Source: a bacterium
GTDB lineage: Bacteria; Cyanobacteriota; Vampirovibrionia; Gastranaerophilales; Gastranaerophilaceae
Direction of reading: 5' to 3'
NCBI GenBank assembly: GCA_024408855.1
Contig: JAKSUQ010000004.1
Location: 1 to 64,000, forward strand
DNA length: 64,000 nucleotides
The notes under the pieces: model-generated
What the model saw: the letters and a program-made list of their open reading frames with translations, nothing else
Told to the model about the DNA's origin: nothing
Databases searched by the model: none
Position numbers and translations under genes: made by a program
Part shown: positions 44,509 to 53,867 of the stretch, one piece after another
Numbering within the stretch: the stretch's first letter is position 1
Layout: each line of letters opens with the position of its first letter

Positions 44509-46539
44509 TTAATTTTCCGGAGTGAATGGTCTTACTACTGTTACCGATCCGTCTACATTCTTGCGGACTCCTGTATCTATTTCATCATCTAAATCCGCTG
44601 CGAATGCTACCGGTGTATATACCTGACCTGCATCTATTGCTGTTGCGACTTGATCCTTTTGGAGATTGTTCAATATTTTTATGTTATCGTGATCTTGCCA
44701 TTTTGGATCTGTAGGTGTCGGTCCAGGAGGATCAGGTGGTCCCGGAGGATCAGGCGGTCCTGGAGGATCAGGCTGACCAGGTACTACCAAGTATGTATTA
44801 TCTTCAGTTTGTGTACCTTGGTTCCAGCCATTTTCACCATTTGCCATATTGTATGTAATTTCTGTATCAGGATTGATTGTTATTACTTGAGTATCTTTAA
44901 TATCGACATATTTCAAGAGGTAATCTCTGCTTGGAAGAGGAACTGTCAGATTCTTGGTTTCTCCGCCTACATTGATTAAGTTTGCGTGAACATCATCGCC
45001 AAGTACAATATCTTTTTGGTCAGCTGTCAAATTGATAACATTACCGTTAACTCCGTTTACATTCATATCGCCTAATGATTTGATATAAGCATTACCGTTA
45101 GGGCCTGTTACAATTTTATTAACATCACCGCCTGTAATATTTACATATGAATCGCCGGTTCCCACTGAAATTGGCATATAATGTTCCATCGTACTGATAA
45201 GTGTTGCGGAATTGCTTACACCGCCAATATAATAAGGTGCTGAAAATTCATAAGTATTAGCTTTTATTTTTGCAGTTCCGTCCGTAATTATATTCAATGC
45301 TTCTGATGTCAACTTAACATTTTTCGCTTCTGTATCGACAGTTACCGCAACTGATCCATTGTGAGAAACAACATCTAAATCGCCACCTACCTTTAAACTA
45401 CCAGGTTGCAAGGTGTGTAATGATGAGTCATAACCACCGATATGGACATTATGTTTAGAATTAACTTCTAAATTACCGCCGATTGTATCATTACCGACTA
45501 CGTGAATGAAGTGTTTAACATGAGTATTTGCACCGTCAGTTGTAGTCAATTTTGCGTTACCGTCAACATTAACATTTTTTATTTCTAAGAAACCGCCGGA
45601 ATTAGACATTTCTAAATTACCTTTGATATCAGAATTTCTAAGGTACATGAAATTGCCTTTAGCTTTAGGGTTTAATGCACCGTTTGATGCAATATTTGCA
45701 TCACCGTTTACGGTGAATGCTTTACCGTTATCTGTGTAGTTTAAAATAACAATACCGTTAGAATCTACATCTAAATTACCGTTAATTGTACCGCCACCGA
45801 TAACTTGTGTATAATCTTTGCCTGCAACAATGTATACATTGCCGTCAACGCTTACGGACTCTAATCTTGTTCCAATACCATTTTCACCATTTACATTGGA
45901 AACTAAATAATTTTGTCCGTCTCTTGTAACCAATTTAAAACCTTTATTGGCAACAACAGCTGTTCTCAAGGCTTCAATGTTAGGAGCGGTTATATTAAAT
46001 TCACCACCGACATTGAAAGTTGAATCTTTGATTGAAACAGACTTTGTAGCTGCTTGCGGTAATCCTACAACTGTCATGTTGCCATTATTAAATTGTGCAC
46101 CCAACGCTTGGGTTGTCAACATTACGTCTCCTGCTGCATTGAATTGAGCACCATCAAATAATACGCCGTTAGGGTTGGAAATGATAACTTTGTCAATTCC
46201 TGCATTTGAGTTGATTGTACCGTAAACTTGGGTCATTCCCTGACCGGTTACGGTGTTTAAAACGGTAAGTCCGTTAGCATTATTAACTGCATTAAAATTA
46301 AGTGTTTCACCATTGTTAATGTTTAATGAGTCCCAATTGACGTGGGCATTACCATTAAAATTCAATGTTGCAGAATTGTTGCCAGTTTCCATTCCAGCAA
46401 AACCGCCGGTTACGTCATTAATAACCGCACCGCCGATGTTGTTCCCTAAACCGGTGTCCATTGATGCAAAAGATACTTGCATTGAAGCAAATACTGTGCA
46501 AAGAGCAATGGCGGAAACTTTCTTCATAAATCTGTTCAT
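44509..46539 (-). CDS. TpsA-like filamentous haemagglutinin N-terminal domain exoprotein
   Basis: A signal peptide (VSAIALCTVFASMQVSFA) comes first. The TPS domain follows: NNGETLNFNAVNNANGLTVLN, then DKVIISNPNGVLFDGAQFNA, with the NPNG motif of two-partner-secretion proteins. A beta-helix made of GNL/GDA...-type repeats reaches about residue 560. A spacer with tandem PDPPGP units (44708-44780) leads to an acidic tail. Start ATG 46539 has GAGGA about 9 nt upstream; an in-frame ATG at 46635 with AAGGA could add a 32-residue extended signal region. No TpsB transporter gene is near. Confidence 0.85.
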   Translation of the reverse strand: MNRFMKKVSAIALCTVFASMQVSFASMDTGLGNNIGGAVINDVTGGFAGMETGNNSATLNFNGNAHVNWDSLNINNGETLNFNAVNNANGLTVLNTVTGQGMTQVYGTINSNAGIDKVIISNPNGVLFDGAQFNAAGDVMLTTQALGAQFNNGNMTVVGLPQAATKSVSIKDSTFNVGGEFNITAPNIEALRTAVVANKGFKLVTRDGQNYLVSNVNGENGIGTRLESVSVDGNVYIVAGKDYTQVIGGGTINGNLDVDSNGIVILNYTDNGKAFTVNGDANIASNGALNPKAKGNFMYLRNSDIKGNLEMSNSGGFLEIKNVNVDGNAKLTTTDGANTHVKHFIHVVGNDTIGGNLEVNSKHNVHIGGYDSSLHTLQPGSLKVGGDLDVVSHNGSVAVTVDTEAKNVKLTSEALNIITDGTAKIKANTYEFSAPYYIGGVSNSATLISTMEHYMPISVGTGDSYVNITGGDVNKIVTGPNGNAYIKSLGDMNVNGVNGNVINLTADQKDIVLGDDVHANLINVGGETKNLTVPLPSRDYLLKYVDIKDTQVITINPDTEITYNMANGENGWNQGTQTEDNTYLVVPGQPDPPGPPDPPGPPDPPGPTPTDPKWQDHDNIKILNNLQKDQVATAIDAGQVYTPVAFAADLDDEIDTGVRKNVDGSVTVVRPFTPEN

Positions 46540-46961
46540 AATTATTAATCCTCTATTTTCCCGTTTACATATATATAAAGATTCCATACTTGCAAAAATT
46601 GCCTTTTTATTACAAATTGTAAAGTTATGTTTCATGATCTATGTCCTTATAACGCTAAATACACTGTAATAATAATTATTCTACACAGAATGTCCACTTA
46701 GTTGGATTTGTTTTCCTATGGTAATCATACAATTAAAAAACTGTAAATAAAATATTTTGCTCAAATTTGTCAATATATTTAACAATTTGTTACATATTAA
46801 TCTCGTTATAATTGTTTGTATTAATAGGATGTAATGTAGTAAATATGAGGATTTAGACTTTATTTATGTATGTTGTATATCTGCAACAAAAAAACATGTG
46901 AGCATGCCAGAAAAAGGTCGTTAAAATAGGATTTAATAAAAACTTATATATGGAACGTATT
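46540..46961. other. upstream region of the haemagglutinin-like gene
   Basis: This is mostly AT-rich non-coding DNA between two minus-strand genes. An in-frame extension from 46635 is possible (see the exoprotein). Apart from that I see no ORF, RNA or strong terminator; the exoprotein promoter must lie near 46650-46750. Confidence 0.4.
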
Positions 46962-48155
46962 TTATCCAACGATATACTTATATATAAGACGTGATGCGTT
47001 AACGATATATTCTTTTCCTAATGGTGAATTATAAGGTCTCAATGCCAAAATTACCACAATGTATTTTTTCCCGTTTGGAGCATATACAATTCCGGCATCA
47101 CCTAACATAGTGCCAATATCACCTGTTTTATGAACAAATAAAGCTCCTTCGCCAAGTCCTGCTTGGATTAGTCTGTTATTTTTGACGTGGCTCATGTAAT
47201 CAATAATATACTCTCTTGAATTAATATTAAGAAATCCCGGATTATCCAAATTGTATAGCAAAGTTGCCATTTCTTTGGCGGTTGTTTTATTAGTACCATC
47301 TAAATCAGGCAACCAAGTTCTAACATAAGTTTTAGGCATGTTCCAATCACGCAAGCCGACATTAACATCACTCATCCCGCCTAATTTCGATATAATCATA
47401 TTTGTAGATGTATTATCAGAATCTTGTATCATTGTTTTTGCAAGATAATCCATTGAATAATTTTTTCCGGTTTGTGAGTATTGTAAATTCCCTGAACCGC
47501 TTGAAACATATTCAGGAAGCATTTTCATTTCGTCATAAATAGTAAATTGATTAGCTTCTATGGATTTAAACATTCTGACTAATACAGGCAGTTTAATTAT
47601 ACTTGCGGCAGGATATTGTGTGTCTCCGTTAATATCAACGTAATTCCCGCTATCATACTCCATAACGTATACAGCGGGCTTAATTGACGGATACGATTTA
47701 CCCAAATTAAGCAGTTGTGATTTTAATTTTGTCATTTCTGTCGTACTGAATAATGAAGTTATTTCATTGTGTTTTTTGACATCTGACGGAGTAAGTAACA
47801 CCTGATTGTTAAATATATCATTATAAAGGTAATTAACAGTTGGGCTGTATATTTTGTACAAATTGATGCTTGAATTATTTATTTTGCCATTATTTAACAT
47901 TCCGTTTTTATAATGTGTATGTATTTTGTAAGTTGTAGGATAAAAGACTTGTTTAATTAGGGTATTGTATGTTTTGGGGAAAACAATAGTTGCAAATGCC
48001 AACAAAAACAAAAAACATACCAAAAATCTATACAATTCAAAAAGTTTGTTTTTCTTATTTATTTTTTCTTTTTGAAGAGTAGGACGAGTTATATTCCGAT
48101 AATTCGGAACTGCATGCAATGATGTTTTTTCTGATACCTGTTTATATGCGTACAA
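46962..48155 (-). CDS. beta-lactamase-fold serine hydrolase, membrane-anchored
   Basis: Residues about 40-60 are a membrane anchor. The outer domain has the three class A-type motifs: SIIK (Ser185-Lys188), SDN (246-248) and KTG (343-345). In place of the omega-loop RxExELN with Glu166, the sequence is VRTWLPDLDG, so the usual deacylating Glu is missing. It could be a penicillin-binding-protein-like peptidase or an unusual beta-lactamase. The start is TTG 48155, with GAGGGG 8 nt before it. Confidence 0.8.
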   Translation of the reverse strand: MYAYKQVSEKTSLHAVPNYRNITRPTLQKEKINKKNKLFELYRFLVCFLFLLAFATIVFPKTYNTLIKQVFYPTTYKIHTHYKNGMLNNGKINNSSINLYKIYSPTVNYLYNDIFNNQVLLTPSDVKKHNEITSLFSTTEMTKLKSQLLNLGKSYPSIKPAVYVMEYDSGNYVDINGDTQYPAASIIKLPVLVRMFKSIEANQFTIYDEMKMLPEYVSSGSGNLQYSQTGKNYSMDYLAKTMIQDSDNTSTNMIISKLGGMSDVNVGLRDWNMPKTYVRTWLPDLDGTNKTTAKEMATLLYNLDNPGFLNINSREYIIDYMSHVKNNRLIQAGLGEGALFVHKTGDIGTMLGDAGIVYAPNGKKYIVVILALRPYNSPLGKEYIVNASRLIYKYIVG

Positions 48156-48323
48156 AAATACTTTCCCCTCTACCCAATGTAGTTCAATTTTAGCATTTCA
48201 TAATTTTATATAAAATACTGCATTTGTAGGAAATCTTAATAAATACAACTTTATAATTAGGAAGAATTACCAATGATAACAACAGATGGAGTATTACAAT
48301 AAGTATAAAAACAAGGAGATAAA

Positions 48324-48641
48324 ATGAAAAAAAACTTTGCAATAATTATACTTACATTAATCGCCACACCTGTCATAGCCTCCTGTAAAATAGACGACGG
48401 CAGTGCTTGTATTGCGAACGTTAGAACTTCGCCGGATGCTGTTCAAACAATTCGGACTTCAGGACCGTCCGGATTTTCGGCAGATATTAAAACAACCCGA
48501 CCTGCTGATAAGAAATTGACACAAAAAGGGACAAGAGCATTTCGTCCAAATCCGACCGATTACGGTTATAATACAAATTGTCAATTCGGAATATGCACCG
48601 ACTCAGGCATGCCGAAAGTCTTTAATTCACCTGACAGATAG
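48324..48641 (+). CDS. small secreted cysteine-containing protein, 105 aa
   Basis: A signal peptide (IIILTLIATPVIA, cleaved before SC) and a mature part of about 85 residues with four cysteines in two pairs (SCKIDDGSAC and NCQFGIC), likely disulfide-bonded. The family is not recognised. It has AAGGAG before the ATG and its own terminator. Confidence 0.75.
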   Translation: MKKNFAIIILTLIATPVIASCKIDDGSACIANVRTSPDAVQTIRTSGPSGFSADIKTTRPADKKLTQKGTRAFRPNPTDYGYNTNCQFGICTDSGMPKVFNSPDR

Positions 48642-48642
48642 T

Positions 48643-48680
48643 TAATGATGGATGTCCATGAAGTACTGGACATCCATTAA
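48643..48680 (+). terminator. hairpin terminator of the 105-aa gene
   Basis: An ATGGATGTCCA stem and its complement, extended by TTAATG/CATTAA, are followed by AAAATTT. The loop is 8 nt. Confidence 0.7.
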
Positions 48681-48725
48681 AATTTGATTGGTTTGTAATA
48701 TTAGAAATCATATTTAATAATTTTT

Positions 48726-49133
48726 CTATTTTCGAACTTTAAATATAATCAGCTTAAATATAATATAAGTGAATATCGCACTGCATATTGTTGCAAATAT
48801 TTGTGCCCAATATACGTTTAATTTTAATCTGTCAACGAATGCCCATAGTATTATTGCATTGATTAAGTAACTGAAAAACCATGTTATGCAACAGTTCAAG
48901 TATTGTTTTATAAGGTTCCCGTCAGAATTAAAAACCAATTTTCTTTGAGTTGTGAAAGAAACGACAGAAGATAATGCCCAAGCTAATGCTAAGGATATTT
49001 GATAATATTTTTCTCCCAAAATATAGACAAATATCATATATATAAGGTAAGATATTCCGGCATTAAATCCGCCGACAAACAAAAATCTTAGCTTATCCGA
49101 TTGCTTATACCATATATTTTTGAGTTTTTCCAT
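48726..49133 (-). CDS. GtrA-family membrane protein
   Basis: Four transmembrane helices with the family start FLFVGGFNAGISYLIYMIFVY and the TQRKLVFNS motif. GtrA proteins flip or help transfer lipid-linked sugars or act in teichoic/arabinogalactan paths. ATG 49133 lies 8 nt after the phosphohexomutase stop, so both are one operon; an in-frame upstream ATG at 49184 would overlap that gene by 44 nt. Confidence 0.88.
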   Translation of the reverse strand: MEKLKNIWYKQSDKLRFLFVGGFNAGISYLIYMIFVYILGEKYYQISLALAWALSSVVSFTTQRKLVFNSDGNLIKQYLNCCITWFFSYLINAIILWAFVDRLKLNVYWAQIFATICSAIFTYIIFKLIIFKVRK

Positions 49134-49140
49134 ATAAAGC

Positions 49141-51399
49141 CTAATAATTGTATTCTGGAATTTCAAATACTGAATTATCAGCACCTTTATTTACAAATTT
49201 GAGATAATAATCTAAGGCGATTTCTTTTGAGTTATTGTAAAACTCGTCAGAAATGAATTTTTTGTGTAATTCTGTTCGTTCTCCTGAATAATTACCTAAA
49301 ATTCTTGCAAAATCAGAAATTGAAACAATATTTTCACCGCCTGCGTACGCTTTTGTTTTGGCATCAGTTCCGGAAGGTCTTATTTCAACATACTTGTCTG
49401 TAAATTCCAGATAAGTACCGTCGCCGACAAACTTTACTGCTTTTAAATTATCAAAGGAAAGTTCTTTGAATGTATCATTAAGGACATTTTTAATATCATC
49501 AAGGCTCATTATATCCTCTTTTTGTGCAATAGCCAGTGATAAATAGAACAAGTCATTTTTTGTACGTTGTTTTTCACCTTCAATTTTAGCTTGTTTTAAT
49601 TTATCGATATCAGGTTCTGATTCGTTATAATACGCAATATCTTCTCTTACGTCGTATCTTGTTATTATATTATTTTCTGCATATATTTCAGACAAATATT
49701 CCGAGAGTGTCATATTTTCATCTTCCAACTTAGCAGACAATGACGAAGCAACAATAATTGCTTCTGTTGCACTTTTCTCTCTCATTGCAATTGCTTTTCT
49801 TCCTGAAACGGATTCGATAAGATTTTCCGAACCCATAATCATTCCGCCTGATTCTTCGCCGGCAAAAATCAATCTTGGTTGAACTCCCAAGTTTATTTCA
49901 TCTCCAAAAACATCTTCTACAATAACGTCTTTATCCGGATTATTTCTCAGTTGAAGCTCAACTTTTTTCATAATATTTGCAATTTCTTTGAATCCGACAG
50001 GAACATTAACCACTTTAATTTTATGTGCTTTTGCCCATTCATTCCAACTCAAAGAAGAAGCGGTAGTTTTAATCATAAATCTTGGATGAGATTTGAATTT
50101 GCCTTGTGAAATAAGTTGTTTTGTTCTGTAATTCATAAGCATTAAAAATGCTTGATTTGCACTGTATACGGTCAAAACCCTTTCTTCATCAAGTTTAATG
50201 TATAATATTCCGTATTCTTCTAATGTTGGGATATTGCCGTTTGCTTCTATTTGGCATACTGTTAGTCTGTCATGGTCAGGGTCTGTGATTAAAACTATTG
50301 TACCGCAAGGCATGTCTTTTAATCGTTCACCGTAATTCATTGACTCAATAACAGGGAAAAATGATGTTCCGTCTTGGCGTTTTGCGATTACTGTTGCATC
50401 CACTGAGTAATCGTAAAATTCTTGTTTTCCTTTCGGGCTTACGCTATATTTACCGATTGAATGGAAAAATGGGTCTTCTTCAGTATTATTCCACACATAT
50501 TTATCAGAAATTTCCAACTTTTCCAATACTTTTGACAGAGTTTTGTATGCACAACCGCCGACACATTCTACAAATAGTTTCCTTTGCATTTTTTTTACCA
50601 AATCAAGATTTTCTGCAACGCCGGATTTCAAATATTCAACATACAGATCTATTCCATCATTAAGTCTCTTCATAATTTCTTCATCAATAAGCGGGTTATT
50701 TTTAGAAGCAATTTTTATTTCGTAAGTTCCGTATTGTTCAACGATATCAAATATTTCTTGAATTTTATTAACAAACTCCAATGATTCCTCGGGCAAATAT
50801 TGACTTCCTTGAGAGTTTAGATCTTTTGTGGCAGTTTTAACAGAAATTCCGTGGCTTGAAGTTATGTATTCTCCGCCGACTAAATCCAATTTAAATGCCA
50901 AAAAAGAGGCAAGCCATATAGGAATTGTTTTTCTGTTGCAAGGAGTAAGAGTTCTTATTCCTTGTGCGGATTGTATTCTTGCAATCGCATCCAAGTATAG
51001 TGCCGAATTATACCTGACTTCTGACCCAACAAGTTTACGAATTTCTTTATTAGGATATTTTTCTCTTGCAACAAGAGCTTTAGCTAAAGTTGCCAAAACA
51101 ATACCTACAAGATTTATTGGGAATCTTGTATCTTGCGGGAACAATATATTTTGAGGCCCCCGAATTCCTGCCGTAGAAACTTTTGCTTCTTTGGAATAGT
51201 TTGCAAACCATTCTTTTAAATTCAATCCTTGAGGATTGGTTGTTTCGTTGTACGGATATAAATATTCCCGTTTTAATGTAAATGTAAATTCATTCTCATT
51301 TTCAAAATTCAATAAATCCAAATTCTTTATATAATCCGGAGTTTTATCAAAAACATTTTTAAAAAGTTCTTTTTCAAGTTCACAACTCGCTTCTCTCAT
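49141..51399 (-). CDS. alpha-D-phosphohexomutase family protein, 752 aa
   Basis: Phosphohexomutase motifs are present but modified. TAGIRG is near the start (STAGIRGPQN). The catalytic phosphoserine loop usually TASHNP is here ITSSHGISVK. The metal loop DGDxDR is DPDHDR, GEESGG is present, and RPSGTDAKTKAY is the phosphate-binding loop. At 752 aa it is longer than the usual 450-570. It interconverts sugar-1- and sugar-6-phosphates; the sugar is unknown. The ATG has AGGAG 9 nt upstream. Confidence 0.82.
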   Translation of the reverse strand: MREASCELEKELFKNVFDKTPDYIKNLDLLNFENENEFTFTLKREYLYPYNETTNPQGLNLKEWFANYSKEAKVSTAGIRGPQNILFPQDTRFPINLVGIVLATLAKALVAREKYPNKEIRKLVGSEVRYNSALYLDAIARIQSAQGIRTLTPCNRKTIPIWLASFLAFKLDLVGGEYITSSHGISVKTATKDLNSQGSQYLPEESLEFVNKIQEIFDIVEQYGTYEIKIASKNNPLIDEEIMKRLNDGIDLYVEYLKSGVAENLDLVKKMQRKLFVECVGGCAYKTLSKVLEKLEISDKYVWNNTEEDPFFHSIGKYSVSPKGKQEFYDYSVDATVIAKRQDGTSFFPVIESMNYGERLKDMPCGTIVLITDPDHDRLTVCQIEANGNIPTLEEYGILYIKLDEERVLTVYSANQAFLMLMNYRTKQLISQGKFKSHPRFMIKTTASSLSWNEWAKAHKIKVVNVPVGFKEIANIMKKVELQLRNNPDKDVIVEDVFGDEINLGVQPRLIFAGEESGGMIMGSENLIESVSGRKAIAMREKSATEAIIVASSLSAKLEDENMTLSEYLSEIYAENNIITRYDVREDIAYYNESEPDIDKLKQAKIEGEKQRTKNDLFYLSLAIAQKEDIMSLDDIKNVLNDTFKELSFDNLKAVKFVGDGTYLEFTDKYVEIRPSGTDAKTKAYAGGENIVSISDFARILGNYSGERTELHKKFISDEFYNNSKEIALDYYLKFVNKGADNSVFEIPEYNY

Positions 51400-51438
51400 T
51401 ACAGCATTCTCCTTATCTAATTGTATTGCGGGTTTTGT

Positions 51439-52764
51439 TTAATTTTTAGGAACTAATACCGAAATTACGGCATTGTTTATATCAAGATATTTTTTTGCGA
51501 TTTCAATCAAATCATTTGTTGTAATTGAATTACATATAGGAATATAATTCTCCGCAAGAGATAAATCATCACAAACTGTCATATAATATCCGATTGCTTC
51601 ACCGATTTCGGAAACAGTTTCAACTTCACAAGCAAAATTTGATTTAAGTTTTTTCTTTGCTTTATTAAGTTCTCTTTCGGTAATTTCTTTTTTAAGGCTA
51701 TCAATTTCTTGTTTAACAAGTTCTATTGCCTTGTCTTTATATTGTGAGTTAAAGTTTGCCTGAACAAAGAAATTACTCCCGTCCCTAAATGAATAGTTTT
51801 CTGTGCATAATATATTGAAAATAGGCTCTTTTAAATTTTCAATAAGATTAACATAAAGCCTTGAACTTGTACCCTCGCCAAGAATAATCGAAAGCATTTC
51901 TAAAGCAATTAATTCTTTAAGGTCATTTGCTTTTGCACCTAAATATCCGAACATTAGGAATGAAGAATTAATATTTGCTTTTTCTTCCACATAAACCGTC
52001 TGAGAAACAGGTTTGTCAGGAGTTAGATTTCTTTCCGGAGGAATTGGTCTGTCTTTCCACTCAAAGGCTTTGATAACTTTATTTAAGGTTTCATCAAAAT
52101 CAAATTCACCAACTATAATTGTTGTTACATTTTGTGGAGAATAAAAAGTTCTGTAATAATCCATTACTTCATCTCTTGTAATTTGTGAAATGATTTCCGG
52201 AGTGCCGATTACATCACGTTTGTACGGATGAGAAGTGTACATGGCATTGTTTGTTGCATTGTATACTTTTGTCCATGGCTGGTCTTTTCTCATTCTTATT
52301 TCTTCAATAACAACGTGTCTTTCACGTTTATCGGTAACGGTTTTGTCATTAATATCAAATACCGCACCCATTTCATAATCCGGTATTACCGGATCGGTCA
52401 TCATATCTGCATGAAGTTCTATTGCCAAATCAAAGTTTTCATTATTTTCACCTTTGGGAAGTGTTACATAATAAAATGTATAATCTTTCCAAGTTGCAGC
52501 ATTGACTATTGCACCTCTTGCTTCTAATATTTTGTCAAATTCACCGGTCTTGTGTTTATGAGTTCCTTTGAACATAAGGTGTTCAAGAAAATGTGAAATT
52601 CCGTTATTTTCGTCATTTTCGTTTATTGAACCTGTTTTAACCCAAGACGAAACATTAACCATTCCGCCTTCTTTGTAAGCTAAAACTATTTTATGTCCGT
52701 TGTCTTGTTCGTATATCTTAATATCTCTCGTTAAAAACGGATATTTTACTGTTGTTTCTTTCAT
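51439..52764 (-). CDS. M16-family zinc peptidase (processing-peptidase-like)
   Basis: The inverted zinc motif HFLEH is in NNGISHFLEHLMFKGT, and the downstream Glu ligand is in VVIEEIRM. The R-Y-like C-terminal domain with GEGTSSRLY follows, all typical M16B. At 441 aa one enzyme half is complete. Homologues degrade or process peptides; no precise substrate is known. ATG 52764 has AGAGG upstream; it precedes the phosphohexomutase's end by strand order and is the first gene of that run. Confidence 0.92.
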   Translation of the reverse strand: MKETTVKYPFLTRDIKIYEQDNGHKIVLAYKEGGMVNVSSWVKTGSINENDENNGISHFLEHLMFKGTHKHKTGEFDKILEARGAIVNAATWKDYTFYYVTLPKGENNENFDLAIELHADMMTDPVIPDYEMGAVFDINDKTVTDKRERHVVIEEIRMRKDQPWTKVYNATNNAMYTSHPYKRDVIGTPEIISQITRDEVMDYYRTFYSPQNVTTIIVGEFDFDETLNKVIKAFEWKDRPIPPERNLTPDKPVSQTVYVEEKANINSSFLMFGYLGAKANDLKELIALEMLSIILGEGTSSRLYVNLIENLKEPIFNILCTENYSFRDGSNFFVQANFNSQYKDKAIELVKQEIDSLKKEITERELNKAKKKLKSNFACEVETVSEIGEAIGYYMTVCDDLSLAENYIPICNSITTNDLIEIAKKYLDINNAVISVLVPKN

Positions 52765-52922
52765 AAGTACCTCTTTTATATCTACTATCATACTATAATT
52801 TTGCTATTTTGTGACAAAAAGTTTGTTAAACTATGGAAAAGTTGAGAAAAATTTAATTTATAATTACTTTGTTGACGAAAGATTTTGTTAAATTTAAAAT
52901 CGAAAAATAGGAGGAAATAAAA

Positions 52923-53120
52923 ATGTATCAAGTTTATATTGATAAGCCGTCATTGTTTGAACCTGATATGGCTGGTGAATTTAAAAATCTTGAGGATGCA
53001 ATTCGTTTTGCGGAAAAAGAAAAAGCTGAGGGCGAAGACATTACGTATACAATAGAAGAAACCAACGGAACGGTAAACAGTTACGGAGAGCAAATTACAA
53101 AGGTTGTTCGCAGAGGTTAA
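52923..53120 (+). CDS. small hypothetical protein, 65 aa
   Basis: A strong AGGAGG site precedes the ATG. The protein is a small alpha/beta unit: a strand (YQVYID), a helix rich in Glu and Lys (LEDAIRFAEKEKAEGE), then two strands. It has no membrane segment or cysteines. The family is not recognised. It is alone on this strand. Confidence 0.75.
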   Translation: MYQVYIDKPSLFEPDMAGEFKNLEDAIRFAEKEKAEGEDITYTIEETNGTVNSYGEQITKVVRRG

Positions 53121-53137
53121 TATTAAGATTATTTTAC

Positions 53138-53854
53138 TTACTGATTGGTTCTTGCCTGATTGAATATTCTGCTCGTGTCTTCATCACCAATATAACGAAA
53201 ATGCCAAGGTTCAAAACCTAAACCTTGTTTATTATTTTGGGGAAATGACATTTCAAACCCGTATTCTTCGGCATGTTGTGCCAACCATTTAGCTTCTTTT
53301 GTGTTTGCAAAAGAAGCTTCTACTGAATTTATATCTATTGCCAAACCTGTGTGATGTTCGGAATAGCCTGCCGGAGCGGAAAATCTTGCTCTTTCATAAA
53401 TATCTTGTTGAGTTTTGCCATGCAAACGTGATGGTTTTTTAAATAATCCTATTTGATATTTTGTACTTCTGTATCCTGAAACTATTTTCAAATTTATTCC
53501 GTCTTTTTTTGCATCTTGTTTCATCTTATCAAATGCTTCTTTGCACTTTTTATGCACCCGAATACCATTGCTTAAAGTTACCAAATCTTCAACGTTACAG
53601 TCTAAATATTTGTAATGTATGACTTTTTCGATTTTTTTGTTTTGGGTATTTATTCCCAATATAACTATTTTTTCATTGGTATATGTTCCGTTTAGAATTT
53701 CTTGTATTTCTTTTTCACTTAAACTTCCGTCATTTGAAAAATTAATTCTCGGAGTTTCTTCTTCGTAATTAAATAGTTTGATTTCATTCTTAATATTTTT
53801 CGTATTTACATAATTATCTTTATTATTTACTTTCATGGTTTTATCAATTTTCAT
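53138..53854 (-). CDS. VanY-type D-alanyl-D-alanine carboxypeptidase (M15B)
   Basis: The metal-binding motifs are clear: VSGYRSTKYQ, SEHHTGLAIDI (S-x-H-x-x-G-x-A-x-D) and FEPWHFRYIG. It cleaves the last D-Ala from peptidoglycan stems. No signal peptide is seen in the first 50 residues, which are Lys/Asn-rich with an INFSN segment, so export is unexplained. ATG 53854 has AAAGGA at good spacing and lies 13 nt behind rimO. Confidence 0.85.
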   Translation of the reverse strand: MKIDKTMKVNNKDNYVNTKNIKNEIKLFNYEEETPRINFSNDGSLSEKEIQEILNGTYTNEKIVILGINTQNKKIEKVIHYKYLDCNVEDLVTLSNGIRVHKKCKEAFDKMKQDAKKDGINLKIVSGYRSTKYQIGLFKKPSRLHGKTQQDIYERARFSAPAGYSEHHTGLAIDINSVEASFANTKEAKWLAQHAEEYGFEMSFPQNNKQGLGFEPWHFRYIGDEDTSRIFNQARTNQ

Positions 53855-53867
53855 TTCATTTCCTTTA

